Shown here one piece after another: positions 1 to 6,082 of a stretch of DNA of 6,295 nucleotides. The position numbers were made by a program, and so were the translations under genes. Source of the DNA: Nitrospirota bacterium (GTDB lineage: Bacteria > Nitrospinota > Nitrospinia > Nitrospinales > VA-1); NCBI GenBank assembly GCA_003235465.1, contig QJWD01000146.1, positions 1-6,295 on the forward strand. Reading direction: 5' to 3'. Within the stretch, counting starts at the first letter, position 1; every line of letters begins with the position of its first letter. The notes under the pieces are model-generated. The model was not told where the DNA came from and ran no database searches. It was given only the letters and a program-made list of their open reading frames with translations.

Positions 1-1640
1 GCCTCACGGAAAGCCTCGGCACCGGCACCGCCACGCTCAAGCTCGACGCCCTCGACGAGGCCGATCTGGTGTTTCTCGTCGGCGCCAACCCTGCCTCCAA
101 CCACCCGCGCTTCATGCGCGTCTTGATGCAGGTCCGGCGGCGCGGCGGCAGGGTGATCGTGGTGAACCCGGCGCGTGAGCGGGGGCTCGAAAACTTCTCG
201 GTGCCTTCGGACCTGTTCAGCCTCCTCATGGGCTCGCCCATCGCCAGCACCTACCTGCAACCGAACATCGGCGGCGACATCGCCCTGTTCAAGGGCATCG
301 CCAAGGCGCTGATCGAATCCGGCGAGGCGGTCCTCGACCAGGGCTTCATCGATGACCACACCGAGGGCTTCGAAGCCTACAAGGCCAACCTGAAGCGCAC
401 CACCTGGAAAAGCCTGGAGAAGAGTTCCGGCATCCCGCAGAAGGAGATGGAGCAGGTGGCGCGCCAGTACGCGCGCTCGAAAAACGCGGTGTTCGCCTGG
501 GCCATGGGCGTCACGCACCACGCCCACGGCGTCGGCAACGTGCAGTCCATCGTCAACCTGGCGCTGCTCCGCGGCATGGTGGTGCGGCCGGGCGCGGGGC
601 TGTTGCCGCTTCGCGGCCACAGCAACGTGCAGGGCATCGGCTCCGTCGGCTTCACCCCGGAGCTGAAAAAGGCGGTGATCGACAACCTCGCGAGCAAGTT
701 CAACGTCGAAGTGCCAGAGGCGAAGGGGCTGGACACCCTCGCCTGCATGGAGGGCATGAAGGCGGGAAATTTCGATGTGGCGTGGAACCTGGGCGGCAAC
801 CTGTACGGCTCCAACCCCGATTCGGATTTCGCCCGCGAGGCGTTCAAGAACCTCGGCTGCGTGCTGTACATGAACACCACCCTGAACCAGGGGCATTTTC
901 ATGGCACGGGAAAAACCACGCTGATACTACCCGTGCTGCCGCGCGACGAGGAACCCGAGCCGACCACCCAGGAGAGCATGTTCAACTACGTGCGCATGAG
1001 CGAGGGCGGCCCGGCGCGCCACGCGGGGCCAAGGAGCGAAGTCGAGGTCATCGCCGAGATCGCCTGGCGCACCCTGGCCGATGGGCCGGTGGATTGGCTG
1101 AGGCTCCGCCACGCGCCGGCCATCAGGCAATGGATCGGCGAGGTGGTGCCGGGTTTCGGCCGCATCAAGACCATCGACGAAAGCCGCGAGGAATTCCACA
1201 TCGAGGGCCGCATCCTGACCGGCGCCGCGTTCCCGACGGCAAGCGGCCGCGCGGCCTTCACCGTGTGCGCGCTGCCGCGCATCGCCGCGGGCAACGCCGC
1301 CAAAATGAAATTTCAATTGATGACCGTGCGCTCCGAGGGCCAGTTCAACACCGTGGTGTACGAAAACGAGGACCGCTACCGCGGCGTCAGCCAGCGCAAC
1401 GTGGTGCTGATGAACCCCGAGGACATGGCCCAGGCCGGCCTTGCCGAGGGCGAGCGGGTTTCAGTGACAAGCGACACGGGGGAACTTGCCAACCAGCGGC
1501 TGCACCCCTTTCCCATCAAGCCGGGCAACATCATGATGTATTACCCGGAAGCCAACGTGCTGGTGCCAAGGCGCATCGACCCGAAATCGAAGACCCCGTC
1601 CTTCAAGTCCGTTCCGGTCACGCTCTGTAAATCCGCCTGA
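1..1640 (+). CDS. Molybdopterin oxidoreductase alpha subunit, FdhF/YdeP type (5' truncated by window edge)
   Basis: The reading frame is open from base 3, so the true start lies outside the window. About 545 C-terminal residues are visible; the family is usually about 740-780 residues, so roughly 200 are missing. Family-typical segments occur in order: GANPASNHPRF (about 84-116), a GGRVIVVNP strand (about 144-170), IGGDIALFKG (about 268-297), the stretch NVQSIVNLALLRGM followed by RPGAGLLPLRGHSNVQG (about 537-635), and NLGGNLYGSNPDSDF. A C-terminal molydopterin-dinucleotide-binding barrel starts near 1312 (QLMTVRSEGQFNT, then ENEDRYRGV) and ends with YYPEANVLVPR and SFKSVPVTL. This set matches the formate-dehydrogenase-like group that includes E. 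coli YdeP rather than respiratory FdnG/FdoG. Members bind a Mo-bis-MGD cofactor and are usually cytoplasmic; the substrate is mostly unknown (YdeP is tied to acid resistance). The metal-ligand residue and any Fe-S cluster would be in the missing N-terminus, so formate activity cannot be judged. The GTG at 69 is internal to LVFLVGANP and is not a start. Confidence 0.93.
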   Translation, partial: LTESLGTGTATLKLDALDEADLVFLVGANPASNHPRFMRVLMQVRRRGGRVIVVNPARERGLENFSVPSDLFSLLMGSPIASTYLQPNIGGDIALFKGIAKALIESGEAVLDQGFIDDHTEGFEAYKANLKRTTWKSLEKSSGIPQKEMEQVARQYARSKNAVFAWAMGVTHHAHGVGNVQSIVNLALLRGMVVRPGAGLLPLRGHSNVQGIGSVGFTPELKKAVIDNLASKFNVEVPEAKGLDTLACMEGMKAGNFDVAWNLGGNLYGSNPDSDFAREAFKNLGCVLYMNTTLNQGHFHGTGKTTLILPVLPRDEEPEPTTQESMFNYVRMSEGGPARHAGPRSEVEVIAEIAWRTLADGPVDWLRLRHAPAIRQWIGEVVPGFGRIKTIDESREEFHIEGRILTGAAFPTASGRAAFTVCALPRIAAGNAAKMKFQLMTVRSEGQFNTVVYENEDRYRGVSQRNVVLMNPEDMAQAGLAEGERVSVTSDTGELANQRLHPFPIKPGNIMMYYPEANVLVPRRIDPKSKTPSFKSVPVTLCKSA

Positions 1641-1644
1641 GCGC

Positions 1645-2223
1645 TTACGCGGCCTCAGGGCCCCGGCCGGCATTCAGGCGGCGCTCGGCAAGGCTCTTGG
1701 TTTTGTCTCGTATGGTGGATTCGTGGCTGGCGATGAGGATCTCGAGGATCTGCCTGCGGCTGTGGGGGATGGTGTGCTCCTCGCCGTCGAAGCGGTAGGT
1801 GAACAGGGCCTCCGGTTCGATCGTCTCTCCCTCGCCGGGGCGGTCGCTCAGGATGGCCTCGGTGCGGTCGATCAGCATCTGCCGGTTCAGAGGCTTGATG
1901 AGGTAGGAATCGGCCCCGGCGGTGAGCCCGTTCAACAAGTACTTCACATCCCAGAGCGCCGTGACCAGAAGCACCGGGACGTCCCTCGCCTCATTTTTAA
2001 CCGCCTGGCACAGCTCAAACCCGCTCATCCCCGGCATGGACACATCGCTGATCACCAGGCTCGGTTTCTCCTCGCGGAGGCGAGCAATGGCGTCTTCGCC
2101 GGTTTCGGCAACCGCCACACGGTGGCCTCCCTTTTCCAGGGTGTGGCGCAAGAGCTCCCTTTGATCTTTGCAGTCGTCGACGACCAGGATATACCCCTGG
2201 CTGGTATGGCGGCTAGGACACAT
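1645..2223 (-). CDS. Receiver-domain protein with hybrid-kinase-type C-terminal linker
   Basis: The product is 192 residues if started at the ATG at 2223. A CheY-like receiver fills about residues 10-127: acidic pair D16-D17 in ILVVDD, phospho-acceptor D60 in ISDVSMPGMSG, conserved T88 in LLVTA, and K110 in LIKPL, so it should be phosphorylatable. No DNA-binding or enzymatic output domain follows. Residues about 138-180 (FTYRFDGEEHTI, then RRQILEILIASHESTIRDK) resemble the beta-hairpin plus helix that, in many hybrid sensor kinases, links an N-terminal receiver to the kinase core; here the protein ends about 10 residues later. A longer form from a TTG at 2265 (206 residues) has GAAGG 4 nt upstream, whereas the ATG has only AAAAGA directly before it; I prefer the ATG because the receiver begins soon after. 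No kinase gene is adjacent. Its stop is 4 bp from the convergent oxidoreductase stop. Likely role: a single-domain phosphorelay partner; output unknown. Confidence 0.88.
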   Translation of the reverse strand: MCPSRHTSQGYILVVDDCKDQRELLRHTLEKGGHRVAVAETGEDAIARLREEKPSLVISDVSMPGMSGFELCQAVKNEARDVPVLLVTALWDVKYLLNGLTAGADSYLIKPLNRQMLIDRTEAILSDRPGEGETIEPEALFTYRFDGEEHTIPHSRRQILEILIASHESTIRDKTKSLAERRLNAGRGPEAA

Positions 2224-2320
2224 TCTTTTAGTGCTCAATCTCTTTCGGGCCGGTTCCTGTTTCAAGGTGCCTTCGGCTTGAGGCCGGTTTCCGGGGCCTC
2301 ATTCGGCGGGGTTCCGTGTC

Positions 2321-2341
2321 GGTGGGCCGGCTCCGCCCACC
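2321..2341. repeat. GC-rich inverted repeat (7-bp arms)
   Basis: GGTGGGC (2321-2327) and GCCCACC (2335-2341) form a perfect 7-bp stem around a 7-nt loop, upstream of the receiver gene. No T-run follows on either strand, so it is a poor intrinsic terminator. It would lie in the leader of a receiver-gene transcript or in read-through from the XRE gene. Confidence 0.45.
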
Positions 2342-2368
2342 TTTCACTCCGCGCCCCGTTGGCCCCTT

Positions 2369-2421
2369 GTTGCAGCTTATCGTACACGCCCTGTTTCGCG
2401 ATAAGACGACGGGGCTGCAAC
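2369..2421. repeat. Interrupted inverted repeat in the XRE / receiver-gene spacer
   Basis: The left arm, GTTGCAG then CTTATCG (2369-2382), is matched on the right by CGATAAG (2399-2405) and CTGCAAC (2415-2421). The two 7-bp halves are contiguous on the left but separated by 9 nt on the right; the central loop is 16 nt (2383-2398). Folded, it is a 14-bp stem with a one-sided bulge. It starts 24 nt past the XRE stop and lacks a T-tract on either strand. It could be an mRNA 3' structure, an operator, or a relic of a mobile or palindromic element; the sequence alone does not decide. Confidence 0.55.
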
Positions 2422-2444
2422 GGTTGGGTCAAATACCGGCGGTT

Positions 2445-2939
2445 TCAATTCTTGCCGATATCCGCCGCGCGCTGGCCGCCGAGGTTCATCGCCGGGTCCG
2501 CGCCCGCCAGGAATCCCTCGAGGTGCGCCTTCTTCTGCGGGTCGCCATGCAGGCACACGCGGATGAAGCGCTCGACCATCTCGCGCATTTTCTGATCGCG
2601 CAGGGCCGGCATCGCGTCCTTGTCTTCCGACGGCCGGGATGCGGCGCTGCTCACCACCTCGTCGCTCCTCAGCACCGGGCCCATGCCGGTCAGAAGCCAG
2701 TAGATGTTGATGTCCGCATAAAGGCAGAGGTTGGCCAGCGTGGTGGCGGAAGGCAGCGATTTGTCGTTCTCGAGGTCGGACAGGGACCCCTGCGACACAT
2801 GAATCTTCGAGGACAGCTCGACAAGCTTCATGGACGACGATTTGCGCCAGCCGCGAAGCCGCTTGCCCACCGTCATCATCTCCTGGCCATTGTCCGTCCT
2901 CGATCCATTTTCAGCGTGATAATTCTGTCTCTCTCTCAT
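2445..2939 (-). CDS. XRE-family helix-turn-helix transcriptional regulator
   Basis: The product is 164 residues from the ATG at 2939, which has a purine-rich AGAGAG about 7 nt upstream. An XRE/Cro-CI helix-turn-helix covers about residues 25-85: GKRLRGWRKSSSMKLVELS, then the recognition region VSQGSLSDLENDKSLPS, then LANLCLYADINIYWLLTG. The WLLTG ending is typical of stand-alone cytoplasmic XRE regulators. Residues about 90-164 carry no recognised domain; they are charged and probably helical (DQKMREMVERFIRVCL) and may serve for oligomerisation or signal sensing. The first 20 residues are low in hydrophobics and lie outside the domain. An AGGAG at 2880-2884 abuts internal ATG codons (2879, 2876) and stands 9 nt before a GTG at 2870 that would start right at the domain, so the native protein may be 141-164 residues. 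It is likely a repressor, possibly of itself; targets are unknown. No phage genes are nearby. Confidence 0.9.
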   Translation of the reverse strand: MRERQNYHAENGSRTDNGQEMMTVGKRLRGWRKSSSMKLVELSSKIHVSQGSLSDLENDKSLPSATTLANLCLYADINIYWLLTGMGPVLRSDEVVSSAASRPSEDKDAMPALRDQKMREMVERFIRVCLHGDPQKKAHLEGFLAGADPAMNLGGQRAADIGKN

Positions 2940-3135
2940 CGGGCTTCTCTCTTTAAAATTGTTGCAGGTTGAAAGAAGCGGAAAGTTGCCCCTCCGCCCT
3001 CATTTGGCAGGACCTCCCCCGCGCTAAGCCCCCGAACCGGGGACGGGCCTAAAAATCAAGCCTCATGAGAGCGTAATTTAGAGAGAAATTATCAAGGAAA
3101 GATCAAGTGGATGTTACGCTTTTGCAACAACATTC

Positions 3136-3153
3136 AAGCCCCGGCCGGGGCTT
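3136..3153. repeat. Perfect 18-bp GC-rich palindrome
   Basis: AAGCCCCGG is directly followed by CCGGGGCTT, a perfect palindrome with no spacer. On the minus strand it lies about 110 nt past the response-regulator stop and is followed by GAATGTTGTTG, only a poor U-tract, so it is at best a weak terminator. It could equally be a protein-binding site upstream of the XRE promoter. Confidence 0.5.
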
Positions 3154-3228
3154 TCGAGGCGCAGGGAAGGCGCCTGGCAGGCAGGAGGGGCCGGCTCGCG
3201 GGCCCGGGTGGGCCCAGGCCTCCGGCAA

Positions 3229-3245
3229 GGCGGCGTTTCGCCGCC
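3229..3245 (-). terminator. Hairpin just past the response-regulator stop (possible weak terminator)
   Basis: GGCGGCG and CGCCGCC (7-bp perfect arms, 3-nt loop) begin 20 nt downstream of the minus-strand stop at 3266. The position fits a 3'-end hairpin, but the bases that follow on the minus strand (TTGCCGG) are not a T-run, so it may act by protecting the mRNA end or may need a factor to terminate. Confidence 0.35.
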
Positions 3246-3265
3246 CGGGGGACGATCAGCCTGAA

Positions 3266-3955
3266 TCAGTGCATATCCTGAAAACGGTAGCCCACGCCGC
3301 GCACGGTCTGGATATAGGGGCCGGCTTCCTTGAGCTTCGAGCGCAGGCGCTGGATGTGCGTGTCGATGGTGCGGGAAAACACGCCGTCACCGTATTCCCA
3401 GATCTGCTCGAGCAACAAATCGCGCGATTTGATCTTGCCCGGGCTGTCGATGAGGTGCGTGAGCAGCTTGAACTCGGTGAGCGTCAGCTGGATCGGCTTG
3501 TTCTTCACCGCGACTTCGTGGTTTGCGAGGTCCACCCTGAGGCAGCCGATCTCGTAGGAATCCCTCGCCTTCGCCGGCTTGTCGTAGGCGCGCTTCAGGA
3601 TGCTCTTGATGCGCAGGATCAACTCGCGGGTATTGAACGGTTTTGTGATGTAATCGTCGGCACCGAACTCGAGGCCGAGAATGCGGTCGATCTCCTCGCC
3701 GCGGGCGGTGAGCAGGATCACCGGGATGGATTTCGTCTTCTCGTCGGAGCGCAGCTTCTTGCACGCTTCCATGCCGTCCATGTTCGGCATGTTGACGTCC
3801 ATGACCACTAGATCGGGCTGCTTCCTTTGGATTTCTTCCAGCGCCGCCTTGCCGTTCTTCGCGACGTAAACGTTGAACTCTTCCTTCTTGAGCTTCACCT
3901 CGAGCGCCGCCAGCAAATCCTGATCGTCATCAACCAGCAGAATATTCTTTTTCAT
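3266..3955 (-). CDS. OmpR/PhoB-family two-component response regulator
   Basis: The product is 229 residues, the usual length for this family. The receiver domain is about residues 3-121: D9-D10 in LLVDDD, phospho-acceptor D53 in VVMDVNMPNMDG, T83 in ILLTARG, and K105 in ITKPF. The C-terminal winged-helix DNA-binding domain is about 132-226, with LTLTEFKLL, the recognition-helix segment SRTIDTHIQRLRSKL, and the terminal hairpin VRGVGYRF. Phosphorylation by a histidine kinase should promote dimerisation and promoter binding in the cytoplasm. I place the start at the ATG at 3955 because a GAGGTG Shine-Dalgarno lies 6 nt before it; a GTG at 3964 is in frame but sits inside that Shine-Dalgarno. 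No kinase is adjacent, so it is an orphan within this window and its regulon cannot be named. The gene upstream on the same strand (hydrolase) ends 75 bp away, and the AT-rich gap suggests a separate promoter. Confidence 0.95.
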   Translation of the reverse strand: MKKNILLVDDDQDLLAALEVKLKKEEFNVYVAKNGKAALEEIQRKQPDLVVMDVNMPNMDGMEACKKLRSDEKTKSIPVILLTARGEEIDRILGLEFGADDYITKPFNTRELILRIKSILKRAYDKPAKARDSYEIGCLRVDLANHEVAVKNKPIQLTLTEFKLLTHLIDSPGKIKSRDLLLEQIWEYGDGVFSRTIDTHIQRLRSKLKEAGPYIQTVRGVGYRFQDMH

Positions 3956-3961
3956 CCAACG

Positions 3962-3967
3962 CACCTC
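3962..3967 (-). promoter_or_regulatory. Ribosome binding site fixing the response-regulator start
   Basis: On the minus strand this reads GAGGTG, followed by 6 nt and the ATG at 3955. It overlaps the alternative in-frame GTG at 3964, which argues against that earlier start. Confidence 0.7.
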
Positions 3968-4020
3968 GAAAAAAGGTTTATTACAGTAATAATTAATGTT
4001 ATTTATTTAAGCGTTTTTTA
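3968..4020 (-). promoter_or_regulatory. AT-rich probable promoter region of the response-regulator gene
   Basis: The region is far richer in A/T than its surroundings and lies just before the Shine-Dalgarno. On the minus strand it runs through CTTAAATAAATAAC and ATTAATTATTACTG to TAATAAACC. Several -10-like hexamers are present but no -35 with good match and spacing, so the exact promoter is unclear. No intrinsic terminator for the upstream hydrolase gene can be seen here, so read-through is possible. Confidence 0.4.
3978..3992. repeat. Perfect AT-rich palindrome, possible operator
   Basis: TTATTAC and GTAATAA flank a single central base, giving perfect 7-bp arms. The element lies 22 nt upstream of the response-regulator ATG, within the probable promoter. 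The position suits an operator, perhaps for autoregulation; OmpR-type proteins more often bind direct repeats, so a different regulator is also possible. Confidence 0.4.
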
Positions 4021-4030
4021 GCCCCGCTGT

Positions 4031-4693
4031 TCATAGCAATCCCCGTTCATTGAAAAAATCCACGCAGTCGCCGGCAATCCAGCCCACCTCGCCCTCGAGG
4101 CCGTGGTCGGCGTCGAGTTCCTGGAGGCCAACCCAGGGCCGGGCGCGGGCGTATTCCCGCGACTCCGCCACCGGCACCGTGTCGTCGTGCCTGCCGTGCA
4201 CGATGCGCGTTGGCACCGGCCGCGAAAGCGGCCGCTTCTCCCAGCTCTCGGCGTCGCTGAACAAGCCGCTGGACAGCGTCACTTCCTCGTTCGCGCCGTA
4301 ATGGAACACCCGAATCGTATCGGGCATCTCCCTTTTCTCCCGCCAGCCCATCTTTTCCCGCCAGCGCCTGAGGAAGTTGAACCCCGGCGCCATGAGGTAA
4401 AGCGCTTCGACTTCGGGCCGCCGCTCGCCGACCAGGGCGGCGAGATAACCGCCCATGCTGCTGCCGATCAACCCGAAGCGCCGGCTCGGATGGCGGTCGA
4501 TCAACGCCTCGACCACCGCCACCTGCCTCGTGACGCTGAGATGCATGAAATCCCCCGCCGCAAGGTCGGGAATCAGCAGTTCCCTTGATATCGCGGCAAA
4601 CCGCTCGCGAAACACCCTCGCTTTCGCCGAGCCCGGGCTCGAGGCGAAGCCGTGCAGGTAAATGAACCCCGGCGTTTCCGGCACCCAGCTCAT
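4031..4693 (-). CDS. Alpha/beta-hydrolase, YqiA/YcfP-type esterase
   Basis: The product is 220 residues, close to the family's usual 180-220. The N-terminal strand and oxyanion segment read FIYLHGFASSPGSAKA (10-25), a hallmark of this group. The nucleophile elbow is GSSMGG with S79 as nucleophile; the acid is probably D170 in HGRHDDTVP and the base H197 in DADHGL, so the catalytic triad is complete. There is no signal peptide or membrane segment: a cytoplasmic esterase or thioesterase-like enzyme of unknown substrate. I chose the ATG at 4693 because its last two bases open the TGA stop of ampG (ATGA overlap) and HGF then falls at the expected distance. The frame stays open further upstream, but that part is antisense-like sequence inside ampG. 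No strong Shine-Dalgarno precedes it (only GCAGGG), which fits translational coupling to ampG. Co-transcription suggests, but does not prove, a link to imported cell-wall fragments. Confidence 0.9.
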   Translation of the reverse strand: MSWVPETPGFIYLHGFASSPGSAKARVFRERFAAISRELLIPDLAAGDFMHLSVTRQVAVVEALIDRHPSRRFGLIGSSMGGYLAALVGERRPEVEALYLMAPGFNFLRRWREKMGWREKREMPDTIRVFHYGANEEVTLSSGLFSDAESWEKRPLSRPVPTRIVHGRHDDTVPVAESREYARARPWVGLQELDADHGLEGEVGWIAGDCVDFFNERGLL

Positions 4694-5949
4694 GCGGCCC
4701 GGCCCTGCTCGAGGCCCAAAATCACCGGTTTCATTTTCAACAGCAGCAGGAGCCCCGGCAAGGCGGCGAGAAACGTCAGAAGAAAAAATACCGCCCAGCC
4801 GAATTCCTTCGCCAGCACCCCCGACGCCGGCCCCGCGTACACCGAACCGATGGCCGCCAGCGCCGAAAGCAGCGCGTACTGCGTGGCGGTGAAGCGGTGA
4901 TCGCAAAGCGCCATCAAAAACGCGACGAATGACGCGGTGCCCATGCCGCCGGACAGGTTCTCGAAACCGACGGCGAACACCATGAGCGCGTAACTCTTGC
5001 CCGCGAGCGCCAGCACCATGAACGACAGGTTCGACACCGCCTGCAACACGCCGAAGGCCATGAGCGAGCGGTACAGCCCCATGCGGGCGAACAGCACGCC
5101 GCCGAATAATGCCCCGGCGATGGTGGCCGCGAGGCCGAGGCCCTTGTTGATGAGGCCGACCTCCGACAGCGAAAAACCCGGCCCGCGCAACAAAAACGCC
5201 GTCGTCAGGCTGCCCGCGAACGCGTCTCCCAGTTTATAAAGAACGATGAGCCCCAAAAGCACCCAGGCTCCCTTGCGCCCGAAAAACTCCTTGAGCGGCC
5301 CGACCACCGCTTCCTCCAGCGTCGCCGGTGGCTTAACACGCTCCTCGGGCTCCGGCCCGGCAAGCGTCGCGGCGATGCCGACGGTCATCAGCCCGGCCAT
5401 GATCAAATACGTCATCCGCCAGCCGATGCTCTCCGCCATCACCAGCGCCAGCGCGCCGGAAACAAGCATGGCGATGCGGTAGCCGGTGACGAACACCGCC
5501 GCGCCCGCCCCGCGCTCGGGCTCCTTAAGCACATCGGTGCGGTAGGCGTCGGCGACGATATCTTGCGATGCCGAAAGCGTGGCGACGATCAGCGCGAACA
5601 GCGCCATCGCCACTGGGGCGCGCGCCGGATCGGTGGCGCTCATCGCCGCGATGAACACCATCAGCCCGCATTGAAACAACAGAATCCAGCCGCGCCGGCG
5701 GCCCAGCCACGGCGGCACGAAGCGGTCGAGAACGGGCGCCCACAAAAACTTCAGCGTGTACGGCATGGCCACCAGCGAAAACAGGCCGATGGTGGCAAGA
5801 TCGATATTTTCCACCGCCATCCACGCCTGCAACGTGCCCCGGCTAAGGGCAAGTGGCAGCCCCGACGCCATCCCCAGAAACGCCACCACGCCGATCCTGC
5901 GATTGAGAAGTTCCTTGAGGGTGGCCGCTTGGGCGCGCGTCTCATTCAT
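4690..5949 (-). CDS. ampG: AmpG-type muropeptide permease (MFS)
   Basis: The product is 419 residues and strongly hydrophobic, with about 12 predicted membrane helices. AmpG-like segments include GLPLALSRGTLQAWM (30-44), MPYTLKFLWAPVLDRF (62-77) leading into the basic loop GRRRGW (83-88, MFS motif A region), SASQDIVADAYRTD (126-139), RGAGAAVFVTGYRI (146-159), and in the C-half ENLSGGMGTASFVAFLMALC and FTATQYALLSAL. AmpG carries GlcNAc-anhydroMurNAc peptides released by wall turnover across the inner membrane into the cytoplasm, for recycling and, in some species, beta-lactamase induction. It is shorter than E. coli AmpG (491 residues, 14 helices) but like many homologues from other Gram-negatives. 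The ATG at 5949 is supported by TAGGAT 8 nt upstream. It is the first gene of a two-gene operon with the hydrolase. No ampR, ampD or other recycling gene is in view, so the exact sugar-peptide substrate is inferred from the family. Confidence 0.92.
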   Translation of the reverse strand: MNETRAQAATLKELLNRRIGVVAFLGMASGLPLALSRGTLQAWMAVENIDLATIGLFSLVAMPYTLKFLWAPVLDRFVPPWLGRRRGWILLFQCGLMVFIAAMSATDPARAPVAMALFALIVATLSASQDIVADAYRTDVLKEPERGAGAAVFVTGYRIAMLVSGALALVMAESIGWRMTYLIMAGLMTVGIAATLAGPEPEERVKPPATLEEAVVGPLKEFFGRKGAWVLLGLIVLYKLGDAFAGSLTTAFLLRGPGFSLSEVGLINKGLGLAATIAGALFGGVLFARMGLYRSLMAFGVLQAVSNLSFMVLALAGKSYALMVFAVGFENLSGGMGTASFVAFLMALCDHRFTATQYALLSALAAIGSVYAGPASGVLAKEFGWAVFFLLTFLAALPGLLLLLKMKPVILGLEQGRAA

Positions 5950-5957
5950 AGTTTGAT

Positions 5958-6010
5958 ATCCTATAATAACCTATATTTCAATAAGTTAAAAGAGTTTTGT
6001 TACAATTTGA
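5958..6010 (-). promoter_or_regulatory. AT-rich leader of the ampG operon with ribosome binding site
   Basis: TAGGAT (minus strand, 5958-5963) is the ribosome binding site, 8 nt before the ATG. Upstream, 5964-6010 is AT-rich on the minus strand (TTGTAAC, TTTTAAC, TTATTGAAATATAGG) and probably holds the promoter. A TATTAT at 5963-5968 looks like a -10 box but is too close to the start codon to leave room for the Shine-Dalgarno, so the exact boxes are not assigned. Confidence 0.4.
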
Positions 6011-6082
6011 CTGAGCCCTGAGAAGACGCGGAAGGGGCGGATTTTCAGACCTTCTCGCGCCCCCGCCCGGCTCCCTGCCCTG

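Larger units (their letters stand above)
2940..3265. other. Non-coding spacer between XRE gene and OmpR-type regulator gene
   Basis: This 326-bp stretch holds the upstream region of the XRE gene and the 3' region of the response-regulator gene, both on the minus strand. No credible gene is visible; open frames crossing it are antisense extensions of the flanking gene. AT-rich sequence at about 3069-3115 reads, on the minus strand, TTGATC and TTGATA followed by TAAATT, a possible but poorly spaced promoter for the XRE gene with a leader over 100 nt. CCCCG/CGGGG (3029-3041) forms a short stem within that leader. GC-rich palindromes fill 3136-3245. Confidence 0.5.

Noticed and set aside
782..1630. 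282-codon plus-strand open frame inside the oxidoreductase gene
   Set aside because: It is a shifted frame of the oxidoreductase, rich in Arg, Gly, Pro and His as expected for an out-of-frame reading of GC-rich coding DNA.
1723..2595. 290-codon plus-strand open frame
   Set aside because: It runs antisense to the receiver gene and into the XRE gene; its protein has no family-like motif, while the opposite strand encodes clear domains. High GC content creates such frames.
3029..3041. Possible tRNA T-arm (CCCCGGTTCGGGG on the minus strand)
   Set aside because: The loop is too short for a T-loop, and no anticodon arm, acceptor stem or CCA-like end lies at the proper distance.
2940..3120. Possible sigma-54 promoter or cyclic-di-GMP riboswitch upstream of the XRE gene
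   Set aside because: No GG/GC pair with the required -24/-12 spacing and no recognisable riboswitch core is present.
3107..3811. 234-codon plus-strand open frame
   Set aside because: It is mostly antisense to the OmpR-type regulator, whose receiver and winged-helix motifs are intact; the plus-strand product resembles no protein and has no ribosome binding site.
4694..4906. N-terminal extension of the hydrolase by 71 residues
   Set aside because: The extra residues lie fully inside ampG in another frame, are Gly/Ala/Arg-rich and unlike any hydrolase; the ATG at 4693 gives the family-typical length.
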